64,000 nt of DNA from JAAYTY01 sp964569245 (GTDB taxonomy: Bacteria; Fermentibacterota; Fermentibacteria; Fermentibacterales; Fermentibacteraceae), in the NCBI GenBank assembly GCA_964569245.1, contig CAZMTK010000001.1, positions 248,001 through 312,000 on the forward strand, read 5' to 3'. Position 1 is the first letter of the stretch; each line of letters begins with the position of its first letter. The notes beneath the pieces were generated by a model. It was not told the DNA's origin and did no database searches. It was given only the letters and a program-made list of their open reading frames with translations. A program made the position numbers and the translations under genes. Shown in pieces: positions 27,170 through 35,800 of the stretch.

Positions 27170-28465
27170 GGCCGCACGCCGGACGAACCTCGACAGGAAT
27201 CCCCTCCTCCTCCCCGCGAACCACAGAATCGCAAGAGCCGAAGCCCAGGCGCACCACGCCGCCGGGCCTGCGAGCCTCACCGGCGGAAGCCCCGCGGCTT
27301 CTGCGGCCTCGATCCACGCCCAGGACACCCATTCGAGAAGGCGTGCGGCGGGGATGCTCACGCCGGGCACGAGGCAGAGCGCTCCCAGGGCCATCACGAG
27401 GTACATGGGCGGAGTCGAGAGGACTGTGGAGCACGGCGAGGACAGCCTGAGGCCTCCATAGGAGAACTGGACAAGCGGCGCCACCGCCAGAGTGGAGCAC
27501 AGGCCGGCATGCAGCGCCCACAGCAACGCCCCCCTCCTGCTCCGGGCCCTTCCGCCCATCAGAACCAGGGCCAGCACCGACACGAAGGACATCTGCGCGC
27601 CTGCGTCCCGCGCGGCGCCCGGGAAGGCGACAGCGACCGCAGCGGCGGCAAGCGACCACGACGATACGGCGGGCACGCGGATTCCGGCCTGAGAAGCCGC
27701 CATCGCGAGAGTTCCCATTATGCCCGCCCTGACAGCCGGCGCCCTCCCGCCCGTGAGGAACACGTACAGCCAGACCGCAAGAACGGCTGCGAAGACGCTC
27801 CCCCAAGACCTTCCGACCGTTCTTCGAAGAGCCAGAAAGACCGCTCCTCCTACCATCGCCACGTGCAGGCCCGAGACCGAGAGCATGTGGGATATGCCTG
27901 CCCCCCTGAAGACGTTCCTGACGGAGGCCGGCATCCTGCTCCGCTCACCCAGCAGCACTGCGCAGGCCAGAGAGGAGGCCTGTCTGGACGGCACCCGTTC
28001 ACGGAGCATGCCGGCGGCGCACCTTCTCGCGGTATCGAGAGGTCTCCGGGACGGGCGCAGATCGAAGCAGCAGCATCGCAGGGCGCCCCCCCGCCTCTCT
28101 GCAAGGATCAGCGCGGAATCGCCCTCCATAGCGACGGCGGCCAGACCGCGGCCGGACACCAGGAAACGCGACCCGTTCGCGGAAACCCATGCCCGCGTTG
28201 GAGTCAAGGTCTGCACGACGCATTCGAACACGCCTCCATCGGGGGGGGCTGCTGCTTCCGTTCCGCCCTCCCCGCCGAGCATGCAGCCTGCCGCGTACGA
28301 CGCCGCGCACAGCGCCAGCCTGCCGGTTCTTCGCATGCCGAACGCCGAGGCGGCCAGCGCGCATGCTGACAGGATCGGAGCAAGAGGCCCCGGATGTCCC
28401 GCGGGGGCGTATATTCCCGCGAGCAGGGCCGTTGCGTACCAGAAGACCACGGGAGAGAGCTCCAT
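27155..28465 (-). CDS. comEC: ComEC/Rec2-type competence protein without nuclease domain
   Basis: 436 residues. The diagnostic GISHMLSVSGLHVAMV lies near residue 205, followed by many hydrophobic helices, as in the DNA-translocation channel of ComEC. The N-terminal OB-like extension is short. The usual C-terminal metallo-beta-lactamase domain (HxDxDH) is absent: the gene ends naturally after the membrane part. Full proteins are 700-800 residues. The start ATG overlaps the opposite gene's ATG within ATGCAT. Either the nuclease is separate or this is a channel-only form. Confidence 0.8.
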   Translation of the reverse strand: MELSPVVFWYATALLAGIYAPAGHPGPLAPILSACALAASAFGMRRTGRLALCAASYAAGCMLGGEGGTEAAAPPDGGVFECVVQTLTPTRAWVSANGSRFLVSGRGLAAVAMEGDSALILAERRGGALRCCCFDLRPSRRPLDTARRCAAGMLRERVPSRQASSLACAVLLGERSRMPASVRNVFRGAGISHMLSVSGLHVAMVGGAVFLALRRTVGRSWGSVFAAVLAVWLYVFLTGGRAPAVRAGIMGTLAMAASQAGIRVPAVSSWSLAAAAVAVAFPGAARDAGAQMSFVSVLALVLMGGRARSRRGALLWALHAGLCSTLAVAPLVQFSYGGLRLSSPCSTVLSTPPMYLVMALGALCLVPGVSIPAARLLEWVSWAWIEAAEAAGLPPVRLAGPAAWCAWASALAILWFAGRRRGFLSRFVRRAASGRN

Positions 28466-29015
28466 GCATGGATTGTGGCCGGAACTTCACGGCGATTCAA
28501 GCGGGATGCCGGTGTTCGTCCTCGACAGTTTCAGGAGCGCCTTCAACGTGGGTTCGGCATTCAGAACCGCCGAGGCCGTCTCGCCTGCCGCCGTGTTCCT
28601 CACTGGCACCTGCGCCCTTCCAGGGAACAGGAAGCTCGCGCACACGGCGCGAGGCACGCAGCACGAGATCCCATGGAGGTACTTCTCCCGCTCAGTCGAG
28701 GCGGTCGAATGGCTTGCAGCCGCCGGAAGGCGGATAGTGGCGGTAGAGGGCGGGCCCGGTGCCGTACCTCTGTTCGACGCCCCCTTCGAAACCGGCGATG
28801 CGTTCGTGTTCGGCAGCGAGGCCCTCGGGGTGGACCCGGAAGTGGAGTCCATGGCGGACATCAGGATCCATTTTCCCCAGTCAGGCAGCAGGAGGTGCAT
28901 GAACGTATCGAGCGTACTCGCCCTCGTAGCGGCGGAGATCCAGAGGCGCAGGCTGCTCGCGGGAGTATTGCATGCAGGTCCTTCGACCGGCCCCATGAAC
29001 ATTGAAGGAGTCTGA
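28464..29015 (+). CDS. SpoU/TrmH-family RNA 2'-O-methyltransferase
   Basis: 183 residues of the SPOUT fold. Signature elements: VLDSFRSAFNVGSAFRTAEA (the SpoU N motif), AVEGGPG, FGSEALGVDP and NVSSVLALVAAEIQRR at the C-terminal trefoil knot. These methylate ribose 2'-OH in tRNA or rRNA; the target is not evident. The ATG follows GGGAGAGAG. It is short and lacks an N-terminal RNA-binding extension, like the TrmL/TrmH-minimal type. It overlaps the exported ferredoxin gene by one base. Confidence 0.85.
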   Translation: MHGLWPELHGDSSGMPVFVLDSFRSAFNVGSAFRTAEAVSPAAVFLTGTCALPGNRKLAHTARGTQHEIPWRYFSRSVEAVEWLAAAGRRIVAVEGGPGAVPLFDAPFETGDAFVFGSEALGVDPEVESMADIRIHFPQSGSRRCMNVSSVLALVAAEIQRRRLLAGVLHAGPSTGPMNIEGV

Positions 29016-29494
29016 TGAAGCGCATCGCATTGTGTCTGCTCATCTCTGCCGCCGCGGCGGCCGCGCTGGGATGGATCTGCCAGGTGGATCCTTCGAAGTG
29101 CAACGGCTGCGGGACGTGCCTGCCGTGGTGCCCGCTGGGAGCCATCTCGATGAGCGGGCCCGACGCCGTGATAGACCCAGAGATCTGCGACGGATGCGGC
29201 ATCTGCATGGATCATTGCCCGAGGAGGGCCATCTACAGGGTCTGGCAGGAGTCTTCGGGAGAGGGGAGTGCCGCGCTGCCGGCGCTCGTCCTGCGTCCCA
29301 ATCCCTCTTCGGGCATGGTGCTCGTCGAAGGGCTCCAGCCCGGAACGTCGCTCGCCGTGTTCGATGCCGCGGGCAGGCCGGCCGCTTCGGCGGTGGCTTC
29401 AGAACTGCCGCTTCTGCTGGACCTGTCGACCCTGTCGCCGGGCTCCTGCTCGGTTTCCGCCGGTGGAAAGTCAGCCAGACTGGTCCTTCTCTGA
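29015..29494 (+). CDS. exported two-cluster ferredoxin with T9SS-type C-terminal domain
   Basis: 159 residues. Residues 1-19 form a signal peptide. Two complete [4Fe-4S] motifs follow: Cys29/32/35/39 and Cys58/61/64/68 (each CxxCxxCxxxCP). From residue 93, LRPNPSSG, then VFDAAGRP, then LDLSTLSPG and a terminal LVLL match the T9SS type A sorting domain. This architecture suggests an iron-sulfur protein delivered to the surface or periplasm, which is unusual because T9SS cargo are mainly hydrolases and adhesins. Stop-start overlap TGATG with the methyltransferase. Confidence 0.8.
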   Translation: MKRIALCLLISAAAAAALGWICQVDPSKCNGCGTCLPWCPLGAISMSGPDAVIDPEICDGCGICMDHCPRRAIYRVWQESSGEGSAALPALVLRPNPSSGMVLVEGLQPGTSLAVFDAAGRPAASAVASELPLLLDLSTLSPGSCSVSAGGKSARLVLL

Positions 29495-29744
29495 CGCCGG
29501 CCTGCTCGCGATCCGGAGGGTGTCGAGCAGAGCCGATGTGGGGCTGTGATGCGTGCTCGGCGCGCCGCAGCATGCTCTCTCCACGGCCCTGGTCTCACGA
29601 GGCACTGCCGGCGGCACCTTCAGAAGCGGGCGCAGAAGTCCCTGCCTTCGAGCTCCGGCCCTCCCAGCAGACGTCCGGGAGTCCTGACGAGCGCCCTGCG
29701 GGCGCTCGCTCTCCGAATCAGCCCGAGGAGGACGCGCCTCCCTT

Positions 29745-31649
29745 CTAGAACAGCACCGTCAGCCGCGCGGCCTGCCTCAGCCCGCCGCCGGCCGTCGCTT
29801 CGAGAATGTAGGTTCCGGGCGGCAGCGCGCCCAGGTTCAGGGAGCGCTCGATGCCCGGTTCGAGTGAACCCTCGAGCACCGCTCTCCCTGCGAGGTCGAA
29901 GAGCCTGAATCTCAGAACCGACGCCTCAAGCCCTGGCCAGGAGATGATCGCGACTTCGCGGGACGGGTTGGGAGTCACCCGTAGAAGCCCGGTACCGCCG
30001 GCTGGCGGTTCAGGGGGCGAGCCCAGCAACGCGGTGCTCAGAATGTGATGCGACGGATCGAATCTCACGACGCTGGGCTGGAACGGAACTGCGAACGTCT
30101 CCGAATCGTTCTGTACATCGTTCCACATGGTCACCAGAGTGTCTGCACCTGAGCCCTCTATGGAAAACTCGAGCGGCATTGTGAAGAATGTCCCAAGCCC
30201 CTGAGCCTGATACACCCCTATGGTGACCTCCCAGTAGGATCCGCTCTGTTGTATTTGGTAATCAATGTCATAGACAGGATAGCCATAGCCATAGACCCAC
30301 TCGTCAATAAACCAGTCTATATCCTGTCCCCAGACGAGCTCGATGTGGTCTCGAAGATCCTGCGTGGTTGCCAGCGCGAAGGCGTGGTGCGCGTAGTAGT
30401 CCGTGAGCGAGGCGAAGAAGTCCTCGTCGCCCAGGATGTATCTGAGCATGTGAAGGACGCTTGCCCCCTTCTCGTATGTAGTGTAGCCCCATAGCTCCTC
30501 CGGGGCGCCGAGGGGAAACGTCTCGCCGCTCTGGAGATATGGGATCATTATGTCCTCTACCATGTAGTCGGTGTATGCGTCAGGACCATAGGTCTCGGCC
30601 CAGAGGGCCTCGCAGTATGTAGCGAATCCCTCGGACAGCCATACGTCCTGCCAGTCGCTCTCCGTCACGCAGTCGCCCCACCACATGTGCCCCATCTCGT
30701 GCACGAGTATGGGGTCGGCGTATGTAGTCCCGTTTATCAACGACTGCAGATGATACACCTGGCTGGTATGCTCCATGTCACCCTTAGGCGTCTCGACATA
30801 GCTGAACTTGCAGCCCCACGGATAGGGACCGAAGAGAGAGACCAGCCTGTCCATCATCAGATCCACGTTGGGGAAGCTGCCCAGGGCGTCCTCCACCTCG
30901 TTCGGATAGACGTAGTAGTGTATCCAGCTGTAGGTCGAATCCACCAGATCGACATACTCCGAGGCCGAGACGGCAGCGAGGTAGGTGGACATGGGATGGT
31001 TGATGCTCCAGCTCCAGGTCGCCTTGCCTCCCGAGTAGGACACCCCGTCGAGGTCGCCGTTCGCTACCACCTCGACAGTGTCGTCCACCGTCACGTGGAA
31101 CTCGAAGGTGGCCTTGTCGGAAGGATGGTCGTGGCACGGGAACATGCACCGACCCATCGAAGGCTGCTCGGAGTACACCCCCACCCCCATCTGGTAGGAG
31201 ACGTAGGGGTGGAACCAGAAGCCCCCGAACTTGCCCGCGCCCTCGTTCCACGGGTGTCCGGAGTAGCTTATCAAGAGCTCCAGCTCGCCGCCGGGAGGGA
31301 GCGGCGAAGCGAGGTTCACCGTGAGCGCGTCGCCCTGGTGCGTGAACGACAGCGGGATGCCGCCGGCCGTGACCGAGGACACCTCCAGAGACCTCAGGTC
31401 GAGCACCACCTGCGAGATGGCTTCGCCGGCCGGCGTCAAGGTGACTCCCGTCGTTCCCTGGAGGAGTTGCTGGGCTGCGAGTATCTCGAAGTCGAGATCG
31501 TAGTGCAGGACGTCGTAGCTCGATTCTGCGACAGGCCGTGGTGCGGGCAGGCCGGGTGCGGCGTCCCTGTGTCTGAGGGCTGGCAGATCGTCCATCCAGG
31601 GAGGAAGTCCCGATGCTGCGAGAACAGCTGCTGCAAGGATAGCTGTCAT
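29745..31649 (-). CDS. M1-family metallopeptidase with T9SS-type C-terminal domain
   Basis: 634 residues, with a signal peptide. The zinc site is complete: His317, Glu318, His321 (HEMGH) and Glu340 eighteen residues on, with the transition-state Tyr in YTTYEKG. The exopeptidase motif is GDMEH (290-294), a variant of GxMEN that also occurs in bacterial M1 proteins. Residues about 560-634 (TPNPSRE, FDLAGRAV, LPPGTYILEA) form a T9SS type A sorting domain. It starts at ATG with GAGGAGGG upstream, overlapping the kinase stop. The 250 bp to the convergent ferredoxin hold nothing I recognise. Confidence 0.9.
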   Translation of the reverse strand: MTAILAAAVLAASGLPPWMDDLPALRHRDAAPGLPAPRPVAESSYDVLHYDLDFEILAAQQLLQGTTGVTLTPAGEAISQVVLDLRSLEVSSVTAGGIPLSFTHQGDALTVNLASPLPPGGELELLISYSGHPWNEGAGKFGGFWFHPYVSYQMGVGVYSEQPSMGRCMFPCHDHPSDKATFEFHVTVDDTVEVVANGDLDGVSYSGGKATWSWSINHPMSTYLAAVSASEYVDLVDSTYSWIHYYVYPNEVEDALGSFPNVDLMMDRLVSLFGPYPWGCKFSYVETPKGDMEHTSQVYHLQSLINGTTYADPILVHEMGHMWWGDCVTESDWQDVWLSEGFATYCEALWAETYGPDAYTDYMVEDIMIPYLQSGETFPLGAPEELWGYTTYEKGASVLHMLRYILGDEDFFASLTDYYAHHAFALATTQDLRDHIELVWGQDIDWFIDEWVYGYGYPVYDIDYQIQQSGSYWEVTIGVYQAQGLGTFFTMPLEFSIEGSGADTLVTMWNDVQNDSETFAVPFQPSVVRFDPSHHILSTALLGSPPEPPAGGTGLLRVTPNPSREVAIISWPGLEASVLRFRLFDLAGRAVLEGSLEPGIERSLNLGALPPGTYILEATAGGGLRQAARLTVLF

Positions 31650-33220
31650 CAATGTCCCTCCTCGCCAAGAAGAAGACCCCCGATGAATTCTCTGAGAAGG
31701 CTCAGCTTCGGCACCACCGATGCATCTATGGGCAGGACGAGAGACAGCAGCCTCTTCAGCCGCTCGGCCGTGTTGTAGGCCGGGGAGCCCTCTGGAACGG
31801 TAGCGAGCAGGGGCTCGGCGAACGGCTTCAGGACCGGAAGCTCGAAGGGCAGCGACGAATTGAACATCGCATCGGCCATCTCCTGATAGGGGAAGATGTT
31901 GATCCTCTCCCCCCTCTTCACGCTGGGCCATGCCGCTATCGTCTCCTCAGCCGAGTAGCCCCTCGTCCTGCTGTCCCGTATCATGCGCCTCAGAAGCCGG
32001 CTGTCAGTGGTGGACATTCTCGTTAGCCTGTCTATGTTGAGCTGGGTGAGGGCTGACACGTAGATCCTGTACTTCGAGGCCGGATCCACTCCCGGCGTCA
32101 ATGCGTCGTTCAGGCCGTGGATGCCCTCTATCATCAGAAAGTCGTTGTCGAGCAAGCGTATCGGATTGACGTCATCGATCCGTCTCCCCTCCGTGAAGTC
32201 GAACCTCGGAAGCCTGACCTCATGCCCCGCGAGGAGAAGGGCGAGATGGCGGCCGAAGAGGCCGGTCTCGAGCGCGTCGAGACTTTCGAAGTCGTAGTTG
32301 CCGGCCTGGTCTCTCGGGGTCTCCGTGCGGTTCTTGAAGTAGTTGTCGACGCTTATGGACTTCACGCCGAAGCCTTGGGCTCGAAGGAACATCCCGAGGA
32401 GCCTGGTGGTCGTGGTCTTGCCGCTCGAAGAGGGGCCGGCGATCATGATGATGCGCTTCTCGGGGAACATGGACTCGAGCGCCATGACGATCTCGATGAG
32501 CCGGTACTCCTGGTAGAAGTGGCTCATGGCTACGACCTCCAGCCCGCCGTCCTCCCCTATCCTCCGGTTCAGCTCGGATATGGTCCTGACGCCGAGCCTG
32601 GCTCCGTGCTCCTCCTCCAGGTCGAACTCCCTGGCGAGCTTGGGTCTTTCCTGCCATTCGCCTATCGCCGGCCAGTCCGCCGAGCCCGGGAATCTCAGGA
32701 CGAAGCCGGCCCCCTCCGGCCGCAGCTCGAAGACGTCGAGCCAGGAGGTGTCAGGCACCACGGGCCCCGAGGCGAAGGCGCAGCTCGTTCCGAGACAGTT
32801 GAGATCGAGCTTCCCGCCCGGGCTGCACCATTCGGCGAGAGGGTGGTCGCGCCCTGAGGACAGTGCGTCCGTCATGGATTCGAAGGGAATCCGCTCCGCC
32901 GAGATCTCCTTCAGGGCAGTCGTGAGAATGCGGCATATCTCCTGGGAGTCGATTCCGGGGCAGTTCTCGAGCCTGCACCTGTAGCCGAGCGAGAGTGCAT
33001 GCTCTACCCAGAGGACGGCTCCCGGGAGCTTCCTGGACACGGCAAGGTCGAGCGCAAGAATCAGACTGCGCCTGTAGACCTCCCTGCCCTCGCTGAACCA
33101 GGGCATCACCGCCCTGTACGAGCCGCCCGGGACGGCTTCGGAGCAGATCGGCACCACTCTGCCTGAAATGTCGGTCGCCGCGATGGCGCCCTTTTCGACC
33201 AGATCCGATACGCGGGCCAT
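31649..33220 (-). CDS. nucleoside (uridine) kinase-like with ThrRS-related N-terminus
   Basis: 523 residues. The C-terminal half is a uridine kinase/phosphoribulokinase domain: P-loop GPSSSGKTTTTR near residue 275, SVDNYF, and the IEGIHG region. The N-terminal half resembles the TGS/second-additional domains of threonyl-tRNA synthetase (YRCRLENCPG, SAERIPF), an arrangement known in a family of about 550-residue nucleoside kinases in Firmicutes, Thermotogae and Bacteroidetes. Substrate likely uridine or cytidine. The start ATG has GGGGAGAG before it. It ends overlapping the M1 peptidase start. Confidence 0.82.
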   Translation of the reverse strand: MARVSDLVEKGAIAATDISGRVVPICSEAVPGGSYRAVMPWFSEGREVYRRSLILALDLAVSRKLPGAVLWVEHALSLGYRCRLENCPGIDSQEICRILTTALKEISAERIPFESMTDALSSGRDHPLAEWCSPGGKLDLNCLGTSCAFASGPVVPDTSWLDVFELRPEGAGFVLRFPGSADWPAIGEWQERPKLAREFDLEEEHGARLGVRTISELNRRIGEDGGLEVVAMSHFYQEYRLIEIVMALESMFPEKRIIMIAGPSSSGKTTTTRLLGMFLRAQGFGVKSISVDNYFKNRTETPRDQAGNYDFESLDALETGLFGRHLALLLAGHEVRLPRFDFTEGRRIDDVNPIRLLDNDFLMIEGIHGLNDALTPGVDPASKYRIYVSALTQLNIDRLTRMSTTDSRLLRRMIRDSRTRGYSAEETIAAWPSVKRGERINIFPYQEMADAMFNSSLPFELPVLKPFAEPLLATVPEGSPAYNTAERLKRLLSLVLPIDASVVPKLSLLREFIGGLLLGEEGH

Positions 33221-33249
33221 GACTCTCCCCTGATGACGGTTGCAGAGAA

Positions 33250-33277
33250 AGATAACCCGGAGGGGCCTGCTTCACAA
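33250..33277 (-). promoter_or_regulatory. candidate promoter for kinase/M1 peptidase
   Basis: Minus strand TTGTGA (33277-33272), 16-nt spacer, TTATCT (33255-33250), about 20 nt of leader with GGGGAGAG before the ATG. Confidence 0.4.
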
Positions 33278-33637
33278 TCACGGGCAATTCGGCACGGATT
33301 GCGCATTATTAATCTGTAAAACGCCTTTGCCGGCACCGCCTCGGCGGCCTTCAGAAAATGGGGGCGGGCATCGCGTTCGAGCAACCTCGAGGAGGAACGT
33401 TCCTTGACATGGTTCGTTGGCCGGCATCCCACCACGCCCCGCCGCAATGTCTCCAGATCATCGGCTGCAGGAGAAGTCCTGGAGACGGTTTCCGGCAGGA
33501 CCTGTTCCTTCTGCCGGCCTCTCGCCTCCCCCGGCGATCCGCCCTCCTCCCCCCTGCCCGCCCTGCGTCTCCGCAGCGGAAACCCTCCACCGCTCCCGGG
33601 GTAGATTGTCCGTCCGGGCTGCAGCCGGGAGCTCGGG
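33278..33637. other. non-coding divergent spacer
   Basis: About 360 bp between two divergent promoters. It has one AT-rich island at 33300-33325 (ATTATTAATCTGTAAAA) in an otherwise GC-rich stretch, which might bind a regulator. A frame open across it on the plus strand has proline/arginine-rich non-protein composition and no ribosome site. No RNA gene recognised. Confidence 0.4.
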
Positions 33638-33666
33638 TTGACCCTGCGGCGCCCGAACCGCAATAT
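33638..33666 (+). promoter_or_regulatory. candidate promoter for 33697 gene and xseAB
   Basis: TTGACC (33638-33643), exactly 17 nt, then CAATAT (33661-33666). RNA would start near 33673, with GGAGGT ahead of the ATG at 33697. Confidence 0.5.
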
Positions 33667-33696
33667 CCCGCTTCGAACCTTGAAGTGGAGGTGACG

Positions 33697-34080
33697 ATGT
33701 ACATCCTGCTCCTCGCCATGCCGCTCGTCATGCAGTCGGACCCCATTCTGCAGGCTCAGGACGACCTTTCGAGGGGCGCCACCGCCGTCTATACGATCAC
33801 GGTGATGGACGACACCAGCTACTGGATCATCCTCGAGTGCGACGATCCAAGAGCCGACATGGACGTAGTGGTCGCCTCTCGCGACATGGACTTCGAAGAG
33901 TTCATGAGCCTCCCCTACTACGAGGACTTCCAGTACGCCCGCGAGTTCTCCTTGGCGGAGGGGATGGAGGACGGGGCTTCAGAGAGCTTCACGCTGACCG
34001 CGCCCTACACCGGGCCGGCCTACATAGTGGTCTACGACATCGGGGAAACAGGAGGCTCATACGAGCTGAAGGTATTCTGA
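33697..34080 (+). CDS. small exported beta-rich protein, PPC-like
   Basis: 127 residues. A short hydrophobic N-terminus (YILLLAMPLVM) suggests export. The remainder is one beta domain with YWIILECDD, the acidic stretch MDVVV and C-terminal YIVVYDIGETGGSYELKV, a pattern like bacterial pre-peptidase C-terminal (PPC) domains that bind matrix or polysaccharide. No enzyme motif. The ATG is preceded by GGAGGT. It overlaps xseA by one base (TGATG), which is odd company for a DNA repair pair. Confidence 0.6.
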   Translation: MYILLLAMPLVMQSDPILQAQDDLSRGATAVYTITVMDDTSYWIILECDDPRADMDVVVASRDMDFEEFMSLPYYEDFQYAREFSLAEGMEDGASESFTLTAPYTGPAYIVVYDIGETGGSYELKVF

Positions 34081-35483
34081 TGCCCCTCTCCCCCGGGAGG
34101 GACCTCGGCGTCCTGGAGCTGACTCTCAGGATTCGCGACCTCCTCCAGGCCTCCCACCCGGATCCGTTCTGGCTGAGAGGCTCGATCTCCGGCAACCCGA
34201 AATCCAATCAAAAGGGACACATATATTTCCAGCTTATCGAGCGCATCCCGGGGGGGAGTTCGGTTGCCGCCTCGATCGACTGCGCTCTCTTCGCAGGTGC
34301 AAGAACGGCAATCATCAGGGACTTCGCGAGGGCGGGCCTCGTGCTCCAGCTATCGGAGGGCATGGAGATTAGAGCCCTGGGCCGGATAGACATCTGGCCT
34401 CCTTCGGGTCGTGTGCAGTTCATCGTTGAGAGGATCGACCCAGCATCCCTGGGCGGCGCCGGAGAGCGTACCCTGAGGATGCTCATCGACAGGATGGCAT
34501 CGGAGGGCCTGAAAGACCTCAACTCCAGGCTGGCGATGCCCCTCCTGCCCCTTAGAGTCGGGCTGGTCACCGCTCCCGGCTCCGCGGCAATGGAGGACTT
34601 CGTCACCACCCTGAGAGAGAGCGGCTACCCGTTCGAGGTCTTCCTGTGCGCTTCGCCGATGCAGGGCGAGGCCGCAGCCTCCGGGGTGGCGAACGCCCTT
34701 GCGAGACTGGCGGAGGTGCCGGACATCTCGGTGGTGGTGATAACGAGGGGCGGGGGCTCGGCAGCGGACCTGTCCTGCTTCAACGACGAGCGGATCGGCA
34801 GGGCGATAGCCTCCTGTCCGGTTCCGGTGATATCCGGCATCGGACACGAGGTGGACTCCACCCTGCCCGACTTCGTCTGTCACACGCGCGCCAAGACGCC
34901 CACTCACGCCGCATCCCTGCTGGTGGACATCGCAGCGAACGCCTCGGCCGCGATTGAGGCGCACGCTGCAGCTCTGGCCGCCTGCGTCGAGCCGCGGATC
35001 AGGCTGGCGATAGAGAGGATCGAGGGCGGCGCACGCCAGCTGGCAGGGCTCGCCGGATTCGCGTTCAGATCGAGTGGGAGGGAGATCGGGAAGCTCGAGG
35101 CGTCGCTGGCGGCCAGCACCTGCACGATGCTCTCAAGGGCCCGTTCGGTCATCTCGGACGCAGCCGGCCGCCTCGCGGAGATGGAAGATCCAGGCAGGCT
35201 GAGAGCCAGGAGGAGTTCCGTCGAGGCCCTTTCCGCTGCTCTGCGGCCGATGGCGGAGGGCAGTCTCGAGAGGTTCAGGATGAGGCTCGGCCTCCTCGAA
35301 GGGAACGTGGCAGCGAGGAGCCCGCAGAGGATGATGGCCCTCGGCTGGGCCCTGCTGAGGGACTCCCGGGGCGTTCTTCTGAGGGGCAGGAGCGGAGTTT
35401 CCGTCGGCGATCCGCTGACGGTGCTCGTATCGGACGGTTCTCTCGGCGTCAGGGTCGAGAGCGTCGCAGAACGGGAGACGTGA
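34080..35483 (+). CDS. xseA: exodeoxyribonuclease VII large subunit
   Basis: 467 residues. XseA with XseB forms the nuclease that trims single-stranded DNA ends. An N-terminal OB fold (FWLRGSISG) is followed by the catalytic domain with ITRGGGSAADL and PVISGIGHEVD, and HTRAKTPTHAA. The C-terminal coiled region is typical. Its ATG overlaps the previous stop and its stop overlaps xseB. Confidence 0.94.
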   Translation: MPLSPGRDLGVLELTLRIRDLLQASHPDPFWLRGSISGNPKSNQKGHIYFQLIERIPGGSSVAASIDCALFAGARTAIIRDFARAGLVLQLSEGMEIRALGRIDIWPPSGRVQFIVERIDPASLGGAGERTLRMLIDRMASEGLKDLNSRLAMPLLPLRVGLVTAPGSAAMEDFVTTLRESGYPFEVFLCASPMQGEAAASGVANALARLAEVPDISVVVITRGGGSAADLSCFNDERIGRAIASCPVPVISGIGHEVDSTLPDFVCHTRAKTPTHAASLLVDIAANASAAIEAHAAALAACVEPRIRLAIERIEGGARQLAGLAGFAFRSSGREIGKLEASLAASTCTMLSRARSVISDAAGRLAEMEDPGRLRARRSSVEALSAALRPMAEGSLERFRMRLGLLEGNVAARSPQRMMALGWALLRDSRGVLLRGRSGVSVGDPLTVLVSDGSLGVRVESVAERET

Positions 35484-35788
35484 TGGGCAGGAGGAAGACC
35501 CCCTCCTTCGAGGAGATGATGGACGAGCTCTCGAGCATAGTGGACGCCATCGGCAGGGATGACTGCCCGGTCGACGAGCTAGACGAGCGGGTCAAGCGTG
35601 CGGCGGATCTCATCCGGGCTCTGAGGGCGAGGCTCGAGACGACCGAGGCTTCGGTGCGGGAAATCCTGGGGGGGCTGGCCGGAGAGAGCGGGGGAGCGAC
35701 CTGCGCGGGAACCGTACGGCACGGCGGCACGAGCGAGTTCGAGGCCGGGAAGCCCACCGAAGGCGGCGGGGAGGACGCGGAGGACTGA
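35483..35788 (+). CDS. xseB: exodeoxyribonuclease VII small subunit
   Basis: 101 residues. The N-terminal part SFEEMMDELSSIVDAI and a second helix with VKRAADLIRALRARL match XseB, which coats the large subunit's coiled coil. The last ~35 residues are a Gly/Glu-rich low-complexity tail longer than usual. ATG 35483 is favoured over GTG 35480 because GGGAG lies five nt away. The direct neighbour xseA supports the call. Confidence 0.87.
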   Translation: MGRRKTPSFEEMMDELSSIVDAIGRDDCPVDELDERVKRAADLIRALRARLETTEASVREILGGLAGESGGATCAGTVRHGGTSEFEAGKPTEGGGEDAED

Positions 35789-35800
35789 CCCCGGGTCCCT

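Noticed and set aside
30687..31778. Long open frame (363 codons) on the plus strand opposite the M1 peptidase
   Set aside because: Arises from high GC in the opposite frame; composition is low-quality and no ribosome site or motif supports it.
33358..33696. Upstream extension of the 33697 gene
   Set aside because: Proline/arginine-rich non-protein composition and a promoter inside it.
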